From Echinococcus granulosus (taxonomy: Eukaryota; Platyhelminthes; Cestoda; Cyclophyllidea; Taeniidae), in the NCBI RefSeq assembly GCF_000524195.1, contig NW_020170404.1:655436-719435 (forward strand): a stretch of 64,000 bases of DNA, given 5' to 3'. Shown here one piece after another: positions 36,901-50,030 of the stretch; the first letter of the stretch is position 1; every line of letters starts with the position of its first letter. The position numbers were made by a program, and so were the translations under genes. The notes under the pieces were generated by a model. The model did no database searches. It saw only the letters and a program-made list of their open reading frames with translations, and was not told the DNA's origin.

Positions 36901-39900
36901 TTTGTAGTTAAATTTTAATCACTAGAAGAGATTGTTTTAGCATTCTAATCTCTTAATCGATCTTGCGTTTTATAACCAAATCACGATCTTCAGAATGGGT
37001 AAACTTCGCCTTTTTTCAAGTACCCTAACTGACATCGAATTAAGTCATGTTTGACGCGTAGTCATTTCCTACGTCACTCACTGTCTCCACACGGATGCTG
37101 CAAGTTCCACCTACGGTACTTGTGAATTCGCCTTCGTTATTTACGTTCCAGCGGGCTTATTAGGGGCCCCTCGGCGAGAGAACTTTTAAATACCAGATAT
37201 ATGATTTACCGCGGTTCCTCCTACTTTAAAGGCATTTCGGCACTTCCGGTCGATACGGTCAGTTGCAGTTAATGGCGCGCAAAAGGGATGTTGAAAAGTT
37301 GTCCTGTGAAACCATTTTTTGTCCGGAATTCCGCCTCGATGCAAGTGCTTTGAAGAAAGCGTTATGTGTTTTAACCAATCTGACATTAAGCATTCAGCTG
37401 ATTATTTTAGCAGAGGTAAGTTTATGGGGTAGGTTTTTTAAGGCCATAAAAGGTGCGTATACTTAACTAGCATAGACATTTTCTTGTCAAAAATAAAAAG
37501 ACTTCTGGCGGTCATGTCCAGTTTGCTTGTCACGTAGAGCGAATTCTCGCGTCTACTTTATTGGAAGGCTGTTCAGAGCAAGGTTTCAACGTTTCCATAA
37601 CGGTTTACCTTTGCTCTAACCCCCAATTTTCACGACTAATCAGGTTTTTACCAAGTCAACTTCACTGTGCCACACGCCTCCCCGACAAATACGGGAATGC
37701 TGTATCTGGGTGTACGGGTGTTGCCCCTTGCCGCTCCCTGTCAAATTTGAAAGTTCCACTTGATCAATACATTGAGTGGACTGGAATCTGGGTCTGACGT
37801 AGTAAGTATCCAGGCGTCAAAGTGTTTTTCTGACGTTGGATGATAAATCATGCCTTTTCTTTGGACTGTAGCAGACCTCATCCATGACCAACCTACATCT
37901 ATCAGAGTTTGCCAACCTTTTGACATGGATTATGACCTTATTTTTAATGGAAGTAATGGGAGCCGAGTGATGGTGTTAATGGTGGTTTCGATCCACCGGA
38001 TATTATTAAATTCCAGATTTTCTTTTTACTAGGGAAAGGTCTTATTTCGCCTTCAATCCTTTTGATATCTCATCGGAAATGGGTCAAGCGGAACTACAAC
38101 CTGCGTAACTATGGATAAAGTTAAGAATGCCAAATCATTATGCATATCTACGTATGTGTATGAGGCAGCACTGATTTGACAAACCAAAGATATTCATTCT
38201 TGAGCCTTTTGTTGGTCTCACTATCACTGCCTTTCTGGGGCCGTTCCAATGTGTTTGTTTGCACCATGGGTAGTGCTTCCTAGCCTCGGTAAAACACTGT
38301 ACTTAATAACGTTTCTGATAGTGGCAGCATTTTTCGGGGTTAACATGACTTTCACGAGCTGTAGTGCTTTGCAAATGAGTTTTCAGTACATTTCCATTCT
38401 TTACTCCAGGGCGATGCGTGACTTTCACACCGAAATATATGAATGAGCTCCTGCCTCTCTGCCTAGGCTCTGTCTGATCTGCAATTACAGTTTGGAAACA
38501 CGTAATGGCTTTATTTTGAAACGACTTAAATGGCGTTGATTGGACACATGTTTTAGACTGTGTTCTCTGGCAGTTGTCCATTCAATAAATATTCAAATGT
38601 TAACTGTACTCTTCCTCTCCCTGTGATACTTTTCCCGCTCACAGTCACTCAAGATTACCTCTTCGGGTTCTCAGGTGGTTTTCCCAAGAATGAGCCAGCT
38701 ATCTTTACAATTGTAGTCAACTTTGCTGCAGATACTAGAATTACGGTTTAGACTCATTGCATAGGAAAGTCGGCAGTTCAGTTTCATTATTTTGCCTACT
38801 GGCATTGACATTTCTATCGCTTTGGTCACGTTATTTGATCGCTCTAGTGATATGAAATTTGCACATTTTGTATACTTTAGATACCTCGAGATTCGAGGTA
38901 CCCTATTTCCCTCTTTGTAATTGCGTCTGAAAACAATTCCTACTACCCGCCTTGAAAGCCTTCAAAGAGCGCATCGTTCGTAGTTAGAAAAGGCGTTTGC
39001 CGCAGAAAAGACTGTTCGAGCAGTTGATTTCGCCAAAACAGATGACACTCATGAACACCTTTATTTTTTGTTCCTCAGCGGAAATGGGGAGTTTAGTCTG
39101 TCCGAAGAATATCACAGATGTGCATGTGTGTTTGGTCGACTTTATTTAATCAAACAAGAATGAGGTAAAAAAGTTTGCTTGAGAGCTCAGTCGATCTCAC
39201 CACCACCTTTTCATCTCGAATTCCGGTTCTATTTCGTATATACTGTCTTTACTCCTAGAGGTATCTATTAATAGCGTTGCATTACCACGAAAATGTTAGT
39301 TCTTTGCTGTAATTGGTTCAGATTGCCGTATTTCTCCGCTTTGATCGACTTGCTTTTTACGAACTATAGTCTTTTCATTTCGAGACTGAGATGTGCAGTA
39401 ACGTAGCTGATTCGCAACTGGATTGTTAAACTAAGTCATTAATTATTATCGAGAAGCCCTCGACTCTCTTCCAATCGCTCAATGCAGGCCTTGCTTTTTG
39501 TTTCTTAGGTGTTTACTCAGTCTCCTTCGATTGCTTCACGTTACATGCTACCTTCATGTACTCCACGTCATGACTTTTCCTAGCTCATTTTTAAGCCCTT
39601 CAAAAGAGCGCATCGCTCACTGTTGAAAATTGCGAAATGTCAGCTGAGGAACAGCGTGCCTGTATATGATCAACTGGCTCTCCTTGCCAGCACTGGTGGC
39701 ATTCATTCACCGGTTTTTGTCTACCAGGGCTGGAAAAACAAATGTGATCGTAACCCAGAGGATACGAGATCACATTTTGCTTTTCCTCCTACCGTCAGTC
39801 TGCATTCATTAATTTGTATATGCGTGCGAGAGGTTTCACTCGATGTAACTCAGACAATGAAAGAGTGTGTTTAACATTCCAATCTCTTTCACCTGCCTCG

Positions 39901-42900
39901 TCATCACCTTGCAGAGTCAGGATGGGACGCGATTGGCCGCAGGCGCAATCAGCGGAATCGTGAGCATCGTGGACCTGCGCACGGGTGCCATCTTTCCCCT
40001 CGATGGCCACGCCATGCCCGTCCGCTCCGTCGCCTTCTCACCCGATGGCCGTCTTCTTGCTTCCGCCGCTGACGATAAGCAGGTCCGCATCTATGACGCG
40101 TAAGTTTTGGCTCCCTCCGTTCTGCTCTGCATTTTTTTTGCCTTGGAAGAGAGGAACCTAAGCCCTATTATTTTCACTTCCATTATCATCCGTCTTATCC
40201 ACCTTTTACGTTCGTTTTCTCGTTCATATGATTGGCTTCATGGGTTTAGGGATACGTTTGTAAGACCTCCGTAGTGTTTGGGCTACCTCCGAAAGCGTTA
40301 TTATGCCTTGCATGTCTGGTAGTAAATCTTATTTTCGTATAGAAGACTTAAAAGACTATTGGCAATATTCCATTCCATTAGTGCGCAAACCGAATAATGC
40401 GAAGTAGGAAGGGTTGGTGTCATCGTATATGTAATTTAAACGAATATCATTCCCTTCCTTAATTTCATATGGTTACTCTTTTGAAGCGACCAGCAAAACG
40501 CTGTTTAGATGTATCAGAACCGCCATTGAAACAGAAACGACAATCGCATAACTTCTAAATGCAGCGGTATCTGCACCCTGTATAGACTTTAAGGTTTCCA
40601 CTTGTGTTGTGATTGACTTACAGGACATTAACAATGATAAGGCTTGACTATGGCAAATGTAGGAAACAAGAAAGTGTTTTATGCAGAGAAATGTCATTTC
40701 ATTCTTTCTTTTATTTTTTGGGCTTGACTGCGGCTGCTGTCGGCCGGCATAGATTTAATGGTCTTGAATTTCAGCTATCTCTTTCCACTGCTGAAGTAAA
40801 GCGTATTTTTGTTCTTGTCTTTATGTTGATGGCAAACAACTGTTTACGCATTGGCATCTATTTACGCGTGATACCTGGGATTCCTTCTTTGATCCTCTTT
40901 CACTCTTCCTAATTGTCGATTTCATTTTAATCATACAGGTAAAGACCAATAATTATGCAGTCTTGTGCAAGGTCAAGTCCCTTCCTGTCATTAACATTTC
41001 AGTTCATCCTCGTTTATTGACTCTTATCTAGTCTCTCGAAATATAATCGTAAAAGTATGTACACATACGGTAAGCCGGTAGAGAACGTGGTAATATGAAA
41101 TTGTAGCAATCAGGGCTCCCGTTATTTGCTCTTGCCCATCAGCTGTTGCCTTGGTGCCAGACGTCTTTGAATCATGGAACTTTGTAGTCAATTATATATG
41201 GACTACCACGAATCTTGCCGCTCTTCTGTTCTGGCATGACAGTGACATGCAAAAGTGCACTTTCATATGGTCATAGGTTTAAGGTCTCACATGGTAGAGG
41301 CTAAAGCACCAACTGGCATATGCTCATGTCTGATGGAATCGTATGCTACGGTGCGAAGCGATAATTTTTACAGCTATTTAACCGTTACCTTGTTTATGTG
41401 CGGTTTGCTGAACCACCTATCAGATTTACACTTTTCGTCAATCCTCCTTCTGTCCAAAATTCAATGTTTATAATTAAAACTATATTTTCCAGGTTTTCCT
41501 TCCCTCTTCGTTAATTTTTAAAGAGCATTTTTATGACCTTGCATTATCTATAAATCTGTTTGCTCGTATGCTCGCGACTGCCGTTTTATTGGACAATTCG
41601 CTCACTCAAATTACACGCAGTCCTTGGCCACCAGTGTTTGGGCAATAAACGGTTCTGTAATCACGAGGTGATGCCTTCCACACGAACAGGATTTTTGTCG
41701 TGTTGTGGTCAAAACGCCCTTCACTTGGGCCGTAATCACGTGACAAGAGGCCGCTTTTTCTCCATTTTGTAATTCTTATTGTCTGTCTTGTTTTTTGAAC
41801 AACTCTCCACTTGTGACAATGGCCTTGACTACCTTTACGTTGTATTTTGGTCCTTTTTCTGATCGGTCTAACAATAATGTAAACTGGAGTGTGTATTAAT
41901 TACTCTCAGAATTGCAGCTCCGGGATTGGGTAGGTGAATGGCGTTATCGCAGTGGCATAAAGTAGCTGGAAGGCCAAGAACATGGACAGTAGGGTAGTGC
42001 TCACGCAAGGCTTACACGCAAAATATCGTGTACGATTCAAGCAATCAACAATCTGTCACGATGTAGTCCCACCGCCTCTTTCCGCCTAGTTATTTTGTCT
42101 CAGTTATCGTTAATTGATCTCGAGAGGGAAAGTGTTTTGCAAGACGTGAGAGCGTTTCACGAAAACTACTTTATGTTTATGATTCGAAGCTCGAAAGGAT
42201 TTGGTGAGCGTATATTACTAGGCGAAAGTATGAGTGCGGAATGAATAATTTAGCAAATCAGGCTTTAAGAAACGACCTCCGATGTCATTTTTTGATCATA
42301 GTATTTAAATAGTGAACATTCGAAACGACCGGTTAATGCTATCCGATTTGTAATTGAATTCGGAGTATTTGATTAATTAATTGAACCAGACAAGGTATAC
42401 TTCTTGCTTCGAATTTTAATGTCTGTCAATGATTAATTAATTCAAACCGTGTCCTTGAAAGGAACTGGCTGGACTTCTCAAATCGACTACTTGTTCAAAA
42501 GGATATCACTCCTCAGGAAGATCCTGGTACAGCAGAACCAGCACTCCACTAGGAGGAGTCCATGCCATCATTACAATTTTTAACCCCCTTACAGTGGGAT
42601 ACGAATTGGCGAACTTCACTTTTATAAAATTCATTTTGTCTGTAGGTCAATCAACCAGACTCCAGCTGTCTCCATTTCTGTTTCGCCTTTATTTTCCACC
42701 TATCTCTTCTCTTTCGCCTATGTTAGTGTGGCCTTCTGGCGCTAATACCGAAACACGTGACGATAAGCATTTGGAGAAGCATCATTATGGCAATGGGAAA
42801 ATCTTTTCGCAAATAAGTTTTGTAGTGTGAAGTATGAGGTTTTGAATGATCCCGGAAGAGTTTAACTTTCTTTAGTAAGACATCTGCAGTGGCCAATTCC

Positions 42901-45585
42901 ATTTGCGGTCCACCACTCCCAAAGCGTTGTCTTCTGAAGATTAAGTGGTGCCCAGAAATGCAGCACATTGAATCATCATTTTGGTGTGCCAAAGGCATTT
43001 AACATTACAAGTCGAGTAGTCAATGGGCATTCTAATATGCACGAAGCGTTTTCATGACATGCTTGAAGCAATTGGAGAACACATTCCTGCTAATCTTTTA
43101 TGCTTATTTTAATCTGTTGGTGGACGGTAGGTCCATTTCCCTACCTTCCACTTCTTTTTCATTTTGATGTGGATGTAAATGAATCATTCCATTACTTACG
43201 ATAAACATTACTGAAGGCTTGTTTAGCCATTTTAACCTCGAATTAGTCTAGCAATAGCGACGTGGATTTCCTTGAGATCAACGAATGGAGGGTTTTTTTT
43301 GCCTTTGTGATGCATCTACCTTTGAATAATTCATCACCCAAAGTAAATTATTTATTTGAGTTACTTTGGGGTAATATATTCTCCTACTCCACTTTTAAAT
43401 GCTACACAACAAATTGGACGAGATAGCTCCTGAAAGCGTGTTTAACATCGTTAGTAAAGTAGACAGACTCCGATCACATTCAACAGATTCAGGCGGCATT
43501 TTGTGGGATGAGTGATCAAATAAGGAAGTAGTGTACGGGGCCACCAACGCATATCTATACTTCATACCGAAAATCACAGGAACTTTTTCAGCCACCCAAT
43601 GCAAAATCCTCGTCTTCTTTTGAGCCTTGCCTCTGGTGCTCCCTGGGATTACTCCTGCGCATCGACTACCGCAAACGCAAGACAAAAGCGAAGAGGCTTC
43701 ACCAATGTCGTTTCCAATCATCTCTAAAGCCGTTAAACAATATGCAAGACTGCAATTCGCTTTATTATAACAATATCGAATGGAGGTGTCGAATTTCAAT
43801 ACCACCAAATCGCCAGAGAATAGGAGGTACTCGAGTGCTAAAATCGGTATTTAAATCAGCTATCATCTTACCATAAAACCGAAATGTATCGGTGAGAGGT
43901 GCACCTATTTGCTCTTTGTACTTGAAGATTCGAAGTGAGTAAACAACGGAGAGTGTGGATCCGAGTTGCTCTCGAGGGAGGTGTGTTGACTGTGCACGAT
44001 TTGGTTCGTCTTTTCACCATGCATTTCTATCCACCTCGTGATGTTGCACCACTTTGCGTCAGCGACACGTGACAGCCCCGGCATGACAAGAACGGAGAGT
44101 GGCTTGTCTAGTCCTCCTCCCCTTCCGTAATCACTGCGGGCGCACGCTGCCTTCATCTATGAACAACCTTATTTCCCCTTGCCTCTTTCCTGTTTTTGTG
44201 TCCATAGCCAATTTAGCTGGTGAAGGGAGGAAAGGCGGTGTTCTGGAGGCATTTTGAGGCTGTTACACCAAGACAACTTCTACCTTCCTAAAAGGTCAAT
44301 TGTAGTCTGGGAAATAGGAATTACGTTATTATTTTTAGACCAATTTGATGGGGATTTTTCGAATGTCTGGCCTGAAGTGGTTTCAATAAACTCGGGAATA
44401 CAAAGCATTATTCATTATAAATTCTGGCAGCCTGCATTTTATTGCAGCATAGATTTCGGGTTCAATAAATTTTTGGAATTTTTAAGTCATACCAAAAGGT
44501 GGTTCAATTTTTGTCTGATTTACAGAACAACCGCCCTGATATTTTTTTGCTTTTCTTAATAGAGTGCACACTACTAGTTGGGGTGGGAACCCTGCCAACT
44601 CAACTTTGAAGCATATTTTGACGATTAGGAGATTATTGACGGCTAGAGGTATTCATCTTAGGTTTGAGTCTATCCAGGAGGTAGGATGACTCCCACTGAA
44701 CGCGTTTTATCCTCACTACAAAGCAGCCTTTCAAGTGACTGTAAAAGAAAAACCTTTTTGATTATGAAATAATTCTCGTTTGATAGAGTAGAAAATTTTA
44801 CATCTTAAAATATCTGCTCTAGAATTGGAAACCCTAAAGGGTGTTGCTTACGGCCTTCATCGAAAAAGTGTTGATTAACTTTTTATGGTCTCTTTCAAGT
44901 GATTTTATGACTCCACAATGAAGCCGACGCCAATTTTTTTTTTTGCTAAATGGGATGTTTACGAATCAGGGGTTTTGTTAGATAAAATATTTATTCCGGA
45001 ATTGAGGCTTTGAAACAGTGCTGTTTTTGATTTCTTTCGTAAAAATGTTAATCGCTGGACGTGCGGGCAGTCAAAAGTATATTTACCCGATTTACATTGA
45101 ATCCAGAAGAGATCTTTCAGGGATAATGACAACATTATAAACGACTAGCGTCACGGTGGTAAATTCCGGAACGACTCCTTTTCAGAAACGATGGACGCCT
45201 GGTGGTATCGAGCTTGAACGGCCATTCCTCCTGGGTGGTTTCGGCAGTTTTTAGTCCGGACAACCGCCACCTAGCCACCGCATCCACCGACAAGACTGTC
45301 CGGGTGTGGGACGTCGCCGCAAAGACCGAGGAGCACGTCTTCTCCGACCACGAGGATCAGGTTTGTTTACTGCGCACTCGGTTGCGTACGCCGCAAAGCA
45401 CTGCAGTACCACTACTCGGTCCCAAAAATCTTTTTTCCCAAAAATTAAGGACGAGGTGCAATGCCCTTTTTGTCTTTTGTTTCTAGGTCTGGGCTGTGCG
45501 CTACAACGATGATGGCTCTCATTTGCTTTCTGTCGGCGGCGACCAAAAAATTATGGTGTACACATGTCCCAACTGTTCTCAATAA
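30925..45585 (+). CDS. WDR61: WDR61/SKI8, WD40 subunit of PAF1 and SKI complexes
   Basis: WDR61 is a seven-bladed WD40 propeller shared by the PAF1 transcription-elongation complex and the SKI mRNA-decay complex. Exons: 30925-30952, 31131-31236, 31784-31898, 35170-35376, 39915-40099, 45186-45360, 45487-45585. They join in phase to 304 aa plus stop; adding one Met gives 305 aa, the human length. The first exon reads YSLKYKQEK and runs into AHGDGIWCCSW, matching the family start (YGILFKQEQAHDDAIW). Repeats are recognisable as ITGCLDNTLKLWNW, AASGSLDNQIIFWDLE, IATGSHSGAVHMVGVES, LAAGAISGIVSIVDL, GHAMPVRSVAFSPDGRLLAS, GHSSWVVSAVFSPDN and a final YNDDGSHLLSVGGDQKIMVY. The donor after exon 3 is CAG|GCAAGC, a GC-AG intron. 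No initiator ATG is found with confidence in the window. Confidence 0.93.
31899..35169 (+). other. WDR61 intron 3 (GC-AG)
   Basis: A 3.3-kb intron with donor GCAAGC and acceptor TTGGTGCAG. I see no gene, RNA or clear mobile element inside. Confidence 0.5.
38883..38901. repeat. Perfect 8-bp-stem hairpin
   Basis: TACCTCGA and TCGAGGTA are exact reverse complements separated by three bases. It lies in WDR61 intron 4, about 55 bases before one of the two similar segments. Function unknown; chance is possible. Confidence 0.5.
38957..39632. repeat. Pair of similar segments about 635 bp apart
   Basis: The segments at about 38957-38995 and 39592-39632 share the core CTTCAAA(A)GAGCGCATCG(C/T)TC and weaker similarity on both sides, such as TTCCTA upstream and TT(G/A)(G/A)AAAA downstream. 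They look like two diverged copies of a short dispersed element in WDR61 intron 4. Confidence 0.4.
40100..45185 (+). other. WDR61 intron 5
   Basis: A 5.1-kb intron from GTAAGT to TCCTTTTCAG, the largest in the window. It holds a short inverted repeat at 43336-43372. Minus-strand open frames at 43395-43808 and 43905-44156 have no recognisable domain and no supporting splice structure, so I do not call them genes. Confidence 0.5.
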
Positions 45586-48500
45586 GGTGGTTGCACCTTG
45601 TATCTTTGCATTTGTCCCTTCTCATCGCTTATGTGTTAGGGGACTCAAGTTTTCTCTGGGATACATTCCATTCGTATATGTGGCAAGTATAATTCTATCC
45701 ACGAAAAGTAAACCTGGTTTTCCCAAGTTTCCCTAACTAATTCACAATTACCCACAGGGGATTTTGTGTAGTTTAATTTAGGTGATAATTTGGCGATAAC
45801 TTAGTGTTTACCTACTTACAGGATCGCGCTCCCTCATTAACGAAGTGGTCAGTCCTACTTGGCAGTTGATCGGATAAGCTGATTTCCGAATATTAGTACA
45901 GTCCGCTTTTTATACTCACCAAGATGCTGTTTTGTAGGGAACGTTGGTATCAGCAGAGGGGACCGTAACTTTGACTCACGCTTTGGAAGTGTTGCCTCTA
46001 ATTTGGTGGAGCAAATTGAGAAATTCGTCGATGACGTTGTGTCAGTGCTGTACAGTCCTATTCACCTTGGTCAAAATCGCATCTAGAGTAGACAAAGAGG
46101 GCCTTGAAATTTAAGCTGAAAAGTTATCCAGGCACCCAGAATCAAAGGTGCTGCCGGCTTATTTACTGACAGCCATCAGTGGCCGATTCGCCTATGCGCC
46201 TGGTCCGCGAAACTGACACACAAATCACATGAATCATTTCACTTTAAAGGGTTTGTGTGAAATAATTCAACACGCTTAGGTTTCGTTTTTTTCATACTTT
46301 TCGCTGTCACTAGTCTCCCATGGACACGATCGAGGCAGGCGTAGGTATCCAATGTGGTAATCCATTACTTTCCACCATCTTAGCATTTTGCGATATATGA
46401 ATGCAAAAACTGGCGCTGGATTTGGAAAGAGGGCTGGAAGTTTAGTAAATTGTGGTGCGGGGTGAATCGCGGGCGGTTAAAAGGGTCCACTTGGTTTACA
46501 CCAAATATATTTGACACACGACCTTTTTGAAGACAAGTGGATACCTGCTAATTTCTATGGCGCTTTCCGGGATAATCCGAAAGGCTACACCTGGAAATGA
46601 CATGTATTTTAAGTTGTCATTACAGTAAGTCGATCTGACTAGCACTTTGAAATTATGGTGTTTAGAATGGTTTTTTTTTGGGAATTTTGAAATTTATGCT
46701 GGAAAAAAATGGAGAGGAAATCACAAACTTTCAGTACTGCATCGCATACACTTTTGAACGAATTTCTTCTTAGTGATTTTGCAGTCAGGTTGATCATCGG
46801 AGTCTGGACCTTTGCACAAGGGTGGCCGTTTTAGTCCTCCTTTTTACCAGAGCCTGTGGAACTGGCACAAATCAAGGAATTGGTGTGTTTATATCGCACT
46901 GTCATACGGGAATCGAAGCGGTTAAAAATCACTGGCGTTACTTGTCTAAGTCGACCTGTTTTAACCTGTCATTGATATCCTTCATTCGACTGATGCATTC
47001 ATGGTGTTCCTGGATAGCCATTCTAGCCACTAATCACTGCATTATCATCAACAAAACAGTCTCCTATTTACTCCGTAGTGCCTAAGTCAGTTCCGTAGAT
47101 GTTGTAGGGCGTTTGAGTTTGGATGGGGCTTATCTGTCGACCTACGGAAGGACTGGCAGAATGGTGTGTGCTCCGTCTGGTTAAACCGGAAGTCATCCCA
47201 CGACAGCTTGATGTCTGTTTTGGAAAATAAGCTCTATCGAATGTTATTATCGTATCCTTACTAAAGCAATAAAGTTTCCCAAGACTACTTTCTGTTTTGT
47301 ATTTCCGATCTACGCTCGTGCAATCGGTCTAACGTTTCAAATTTGGATAGTGGAAATTTGACTCTCCTTTCAAGCGCCAAGTGGGAAAAAATTCCTATAA
47401 AGTGCGAGAGGAGTGAAATTTCCGTATTGAAGTTCACAAACTTTTCCGCAACTTTTGCATAGTTTTACAGCGATTTGCGTCCAGGGTAAGTGTGCTACCA
47501 CCTGAATTACTGATCTTCACACAAGGTTGGTCATTTCAAATTAAACGAATCAATCCTGATAATGTGGTCTGGGTGAAATAATTAATTAGACCCAGAAAAT
47601 TGTAAGGCAGGCACTTGACGTACTTCAGTCGTCCTTTTTCTCCTCAAGAAACCCGATCGTGGAGGGCGCGGGTGCCTACTAAGGTAAGTAATTGCGATTT
47701 GCCCTTGTGGAACTTTACGTTTAACGGTTATCGAGACGTCCACCCTTACTGCACTCTATCGCTCAAATTACCCCTGAAGGCATTCTGGAGCATTTGAGCT
47801 TGAGAGGCGTTTGTTTGTCAACATGCTTGGGGAACTTGGTGCTAGCAGCATGAGTGACACGGGAGGGACTCCTTCTCATCAGCTTGTAGGATGTCATAGG
47901 AAGCAGGAAAGACTAACATGTATGCAATAACACCTTGTTTAATTCACTTGGATATGTTTTCATGGGAGTTTTGAAAGTGAAAGGTATCACGGACTCTACG
48001 TGCATATGTTATTATTCACCTGACAGTAGAAGTATGTACTTTTCGGAAAGTAGTAAAAAGAGGAAAGTACTGCATTTTGACGCTGGAACATTCACCTTTT
48101 CTCGATGGTTTTCTGGCCTTTTCATATTATTTTTCTGCATGGAGAACCATTTCAGTTAGATCCGTGACATAACATGGTGACGGACGCGTGGATTGCCTCG
48201 CAACTACCTCATTGATAGACCTCCACATAACCAAGACCCTTCTTAGTTTACCTTCGCAATACGACTCGCGGAACTGACGTAAATCAAATAAACCTTTTAC
48301 GTGATGGAGTCGCCGGTTTCTTGCCGAATCGGCGGTGCAAAACATACTTAAATAATTCCTGAAGGGTCACATGTGTGAGTCGCGTTATGCGTTTTGGTGG
48401 CCGATGTTAGCTCGTCCGATTGATGCAGTCACCGCAGTGGTGGATGCTATTCTGCGTAAAATGCTGATTTGCATGGGGCCCAGGTTAGCAAGAAAGTACA

Positions 48501-50030
48501 ATCCTGGTTCGCTTAGTCCCTTGAGTGATAATTTATGTGTACCGTCGCACAATAAATCTACAGATAGTCACACAAGCTTGGCTTTTTGTAAGTGGGTAAT
48601 AAGCAAGTGTCACGAGATAGCAGAGGGTTTTTTTTTCTTGGAGTAGAGCTTAATTTTAAACAGCTACCTACTTTGCCAAGTTTAATATCATGACAACTTG
48701 GGTAGCCTAACTGCTCCGAAAGGAATAAAGATTAGCTTTTAAGTAATTTGCATGCATGAAAGGATTTTCTGTAGCAGATTTTGCTACAGTTTGGCTTCCA
48801 TGGCGATTTCCAAGCGTTACAGCAATACATCAGTGTCAAGTAAATACTCTCCATGGTAAATAAGGCGGTTCCCCTTTGTGTGTTACTTTTGGTTGGGGGT
48901 GTGGAAACCTGTGTCAGCTAATGTCACTTTAATCACATTTGCATTACATCCGCCTTCCTTTGAGACCGAAGACGACTCATTGTTAAGACGATAGATTAAA
49001 GGAACACATTAGAAAGAAATTCACTAAAGCTTAGTGTAAATTAATTCGCATGTTAATGAATAAGAAAAGTAGACGAGGATATTTAATTCGAGAGTTTAAA
49101 AACGGCATAGTGGTGATTCAGTCCTGGGATCATCTGTCGAGTTACTGTATTGGCCCAGGATTTTCGGTCAGGCCTCCGTAAAATCCACTTCCTTCCAAAG
49201 TGACCCCGGGATCTTATAATCAACCAAAGAATGGAAGAATGCGTTTTTTAAGGCAGAAAACCCCATTTTGTCGGTTGTTTTAGAATAAATAAGTGCTGTT
49301 CCACCAAGCAATTCCGCATGACATAAATGACGCCGACGTTTAAAACCATGGGATTGCAAATCATCGTCACTTTGATAAGTAAACTTTCGGAAACTGTTTA
49401 TGTGAAAGACAAATTGGATGCCCAAAATAAAGTTATGAATGGTTTGCTATCAGTGACACGGGATCAGTCACTAAAAAATTTTCAACCATGAGGGCGCTCT
49501 TACTGATCACGTCTTTCCTGACTGCAGTTTATGTAATTGCTACAGAGTTTGCTGTTAGTGCAGATTGAAAACATCTTAGATGCAGTGGTTGCAGTGTAGC
49601 AGTCCGTCAAGGAAATTCCATGATTAAAATGCCTCATTCGCCTGTAGAGCTTCAGTCAGAAACTCCTAGCCGCAAGTACGTCTGAAATGGCACCGAGGTA
49701 TGTTCCACTATGTTGAAAAGCTTCACTAACAGTCAACACTTTCAGATCACAGGTAAGTCACATCTGCCCGTCTTGGTTCTATTAGGAAAAGGGAAGTTCT
49801 CCTTACACAACCTCCCAAATAAGAAAGAAGGCTTGTTTAATGTAAAAAACCTGTATGAACCAAATCTCAGGCAAGGAAATACTCTAATTATGCACTGTGA
49901 ATCACGAAAGAATGAAAAATGCAGCTGAAATCGTCTGGAAGAACTTGGTAGAAAATAATATGGAAGCAATTGAATAAAGTGGAAAGCCTTTTCTCTGTGG
50001 ATTCTTACGGTGATAGCAAAGATCAGCAGC
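45586..50030. other. Intergenic region between convergent WDR61 and HDHD5 3' ends
   Basis: About 4.4 kb of mixed-composition DNA. It must include both 3' UTRs. I found no protein family, RNA gene, long repeat or transposon signature; short open frames are at chance level. Confidence 0.45.

Larger units (their letters stand above)
35377..39914 (+). other. WDR61 intron 4
   Basis: A 4.5-kb intron from GTGCGT to CACCTTGCAG. It contains a perfect small hairpin at 38883-38901 and two similar segments at about 38957 and 39592 (separate entries). Short open frames in it show no family resemblance. Confidence 0.5.

Noticed and set aside
42371..42450. Two GATTAATTAATT motifs about 60 bases apart
   Set aside because: Homeodomain-type sites in AT-rich DNA arise easily by chance, and they lie deep in a WDR61 intron with no other support.
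43395..44156. Two minus-strand frames in WDR61 intron 5
   Set aside because: No conserved motif such as reverse transcriptase, integrase or RNase H, and no splice structure; lengths are compatible with chance.
48371..48646. 91-codon plus-strand frame between WDR61 and HDHD5
   Set aside because: Amphipathic-looking text but no family match, no acceptor or donor context, and no neighbouring exon.
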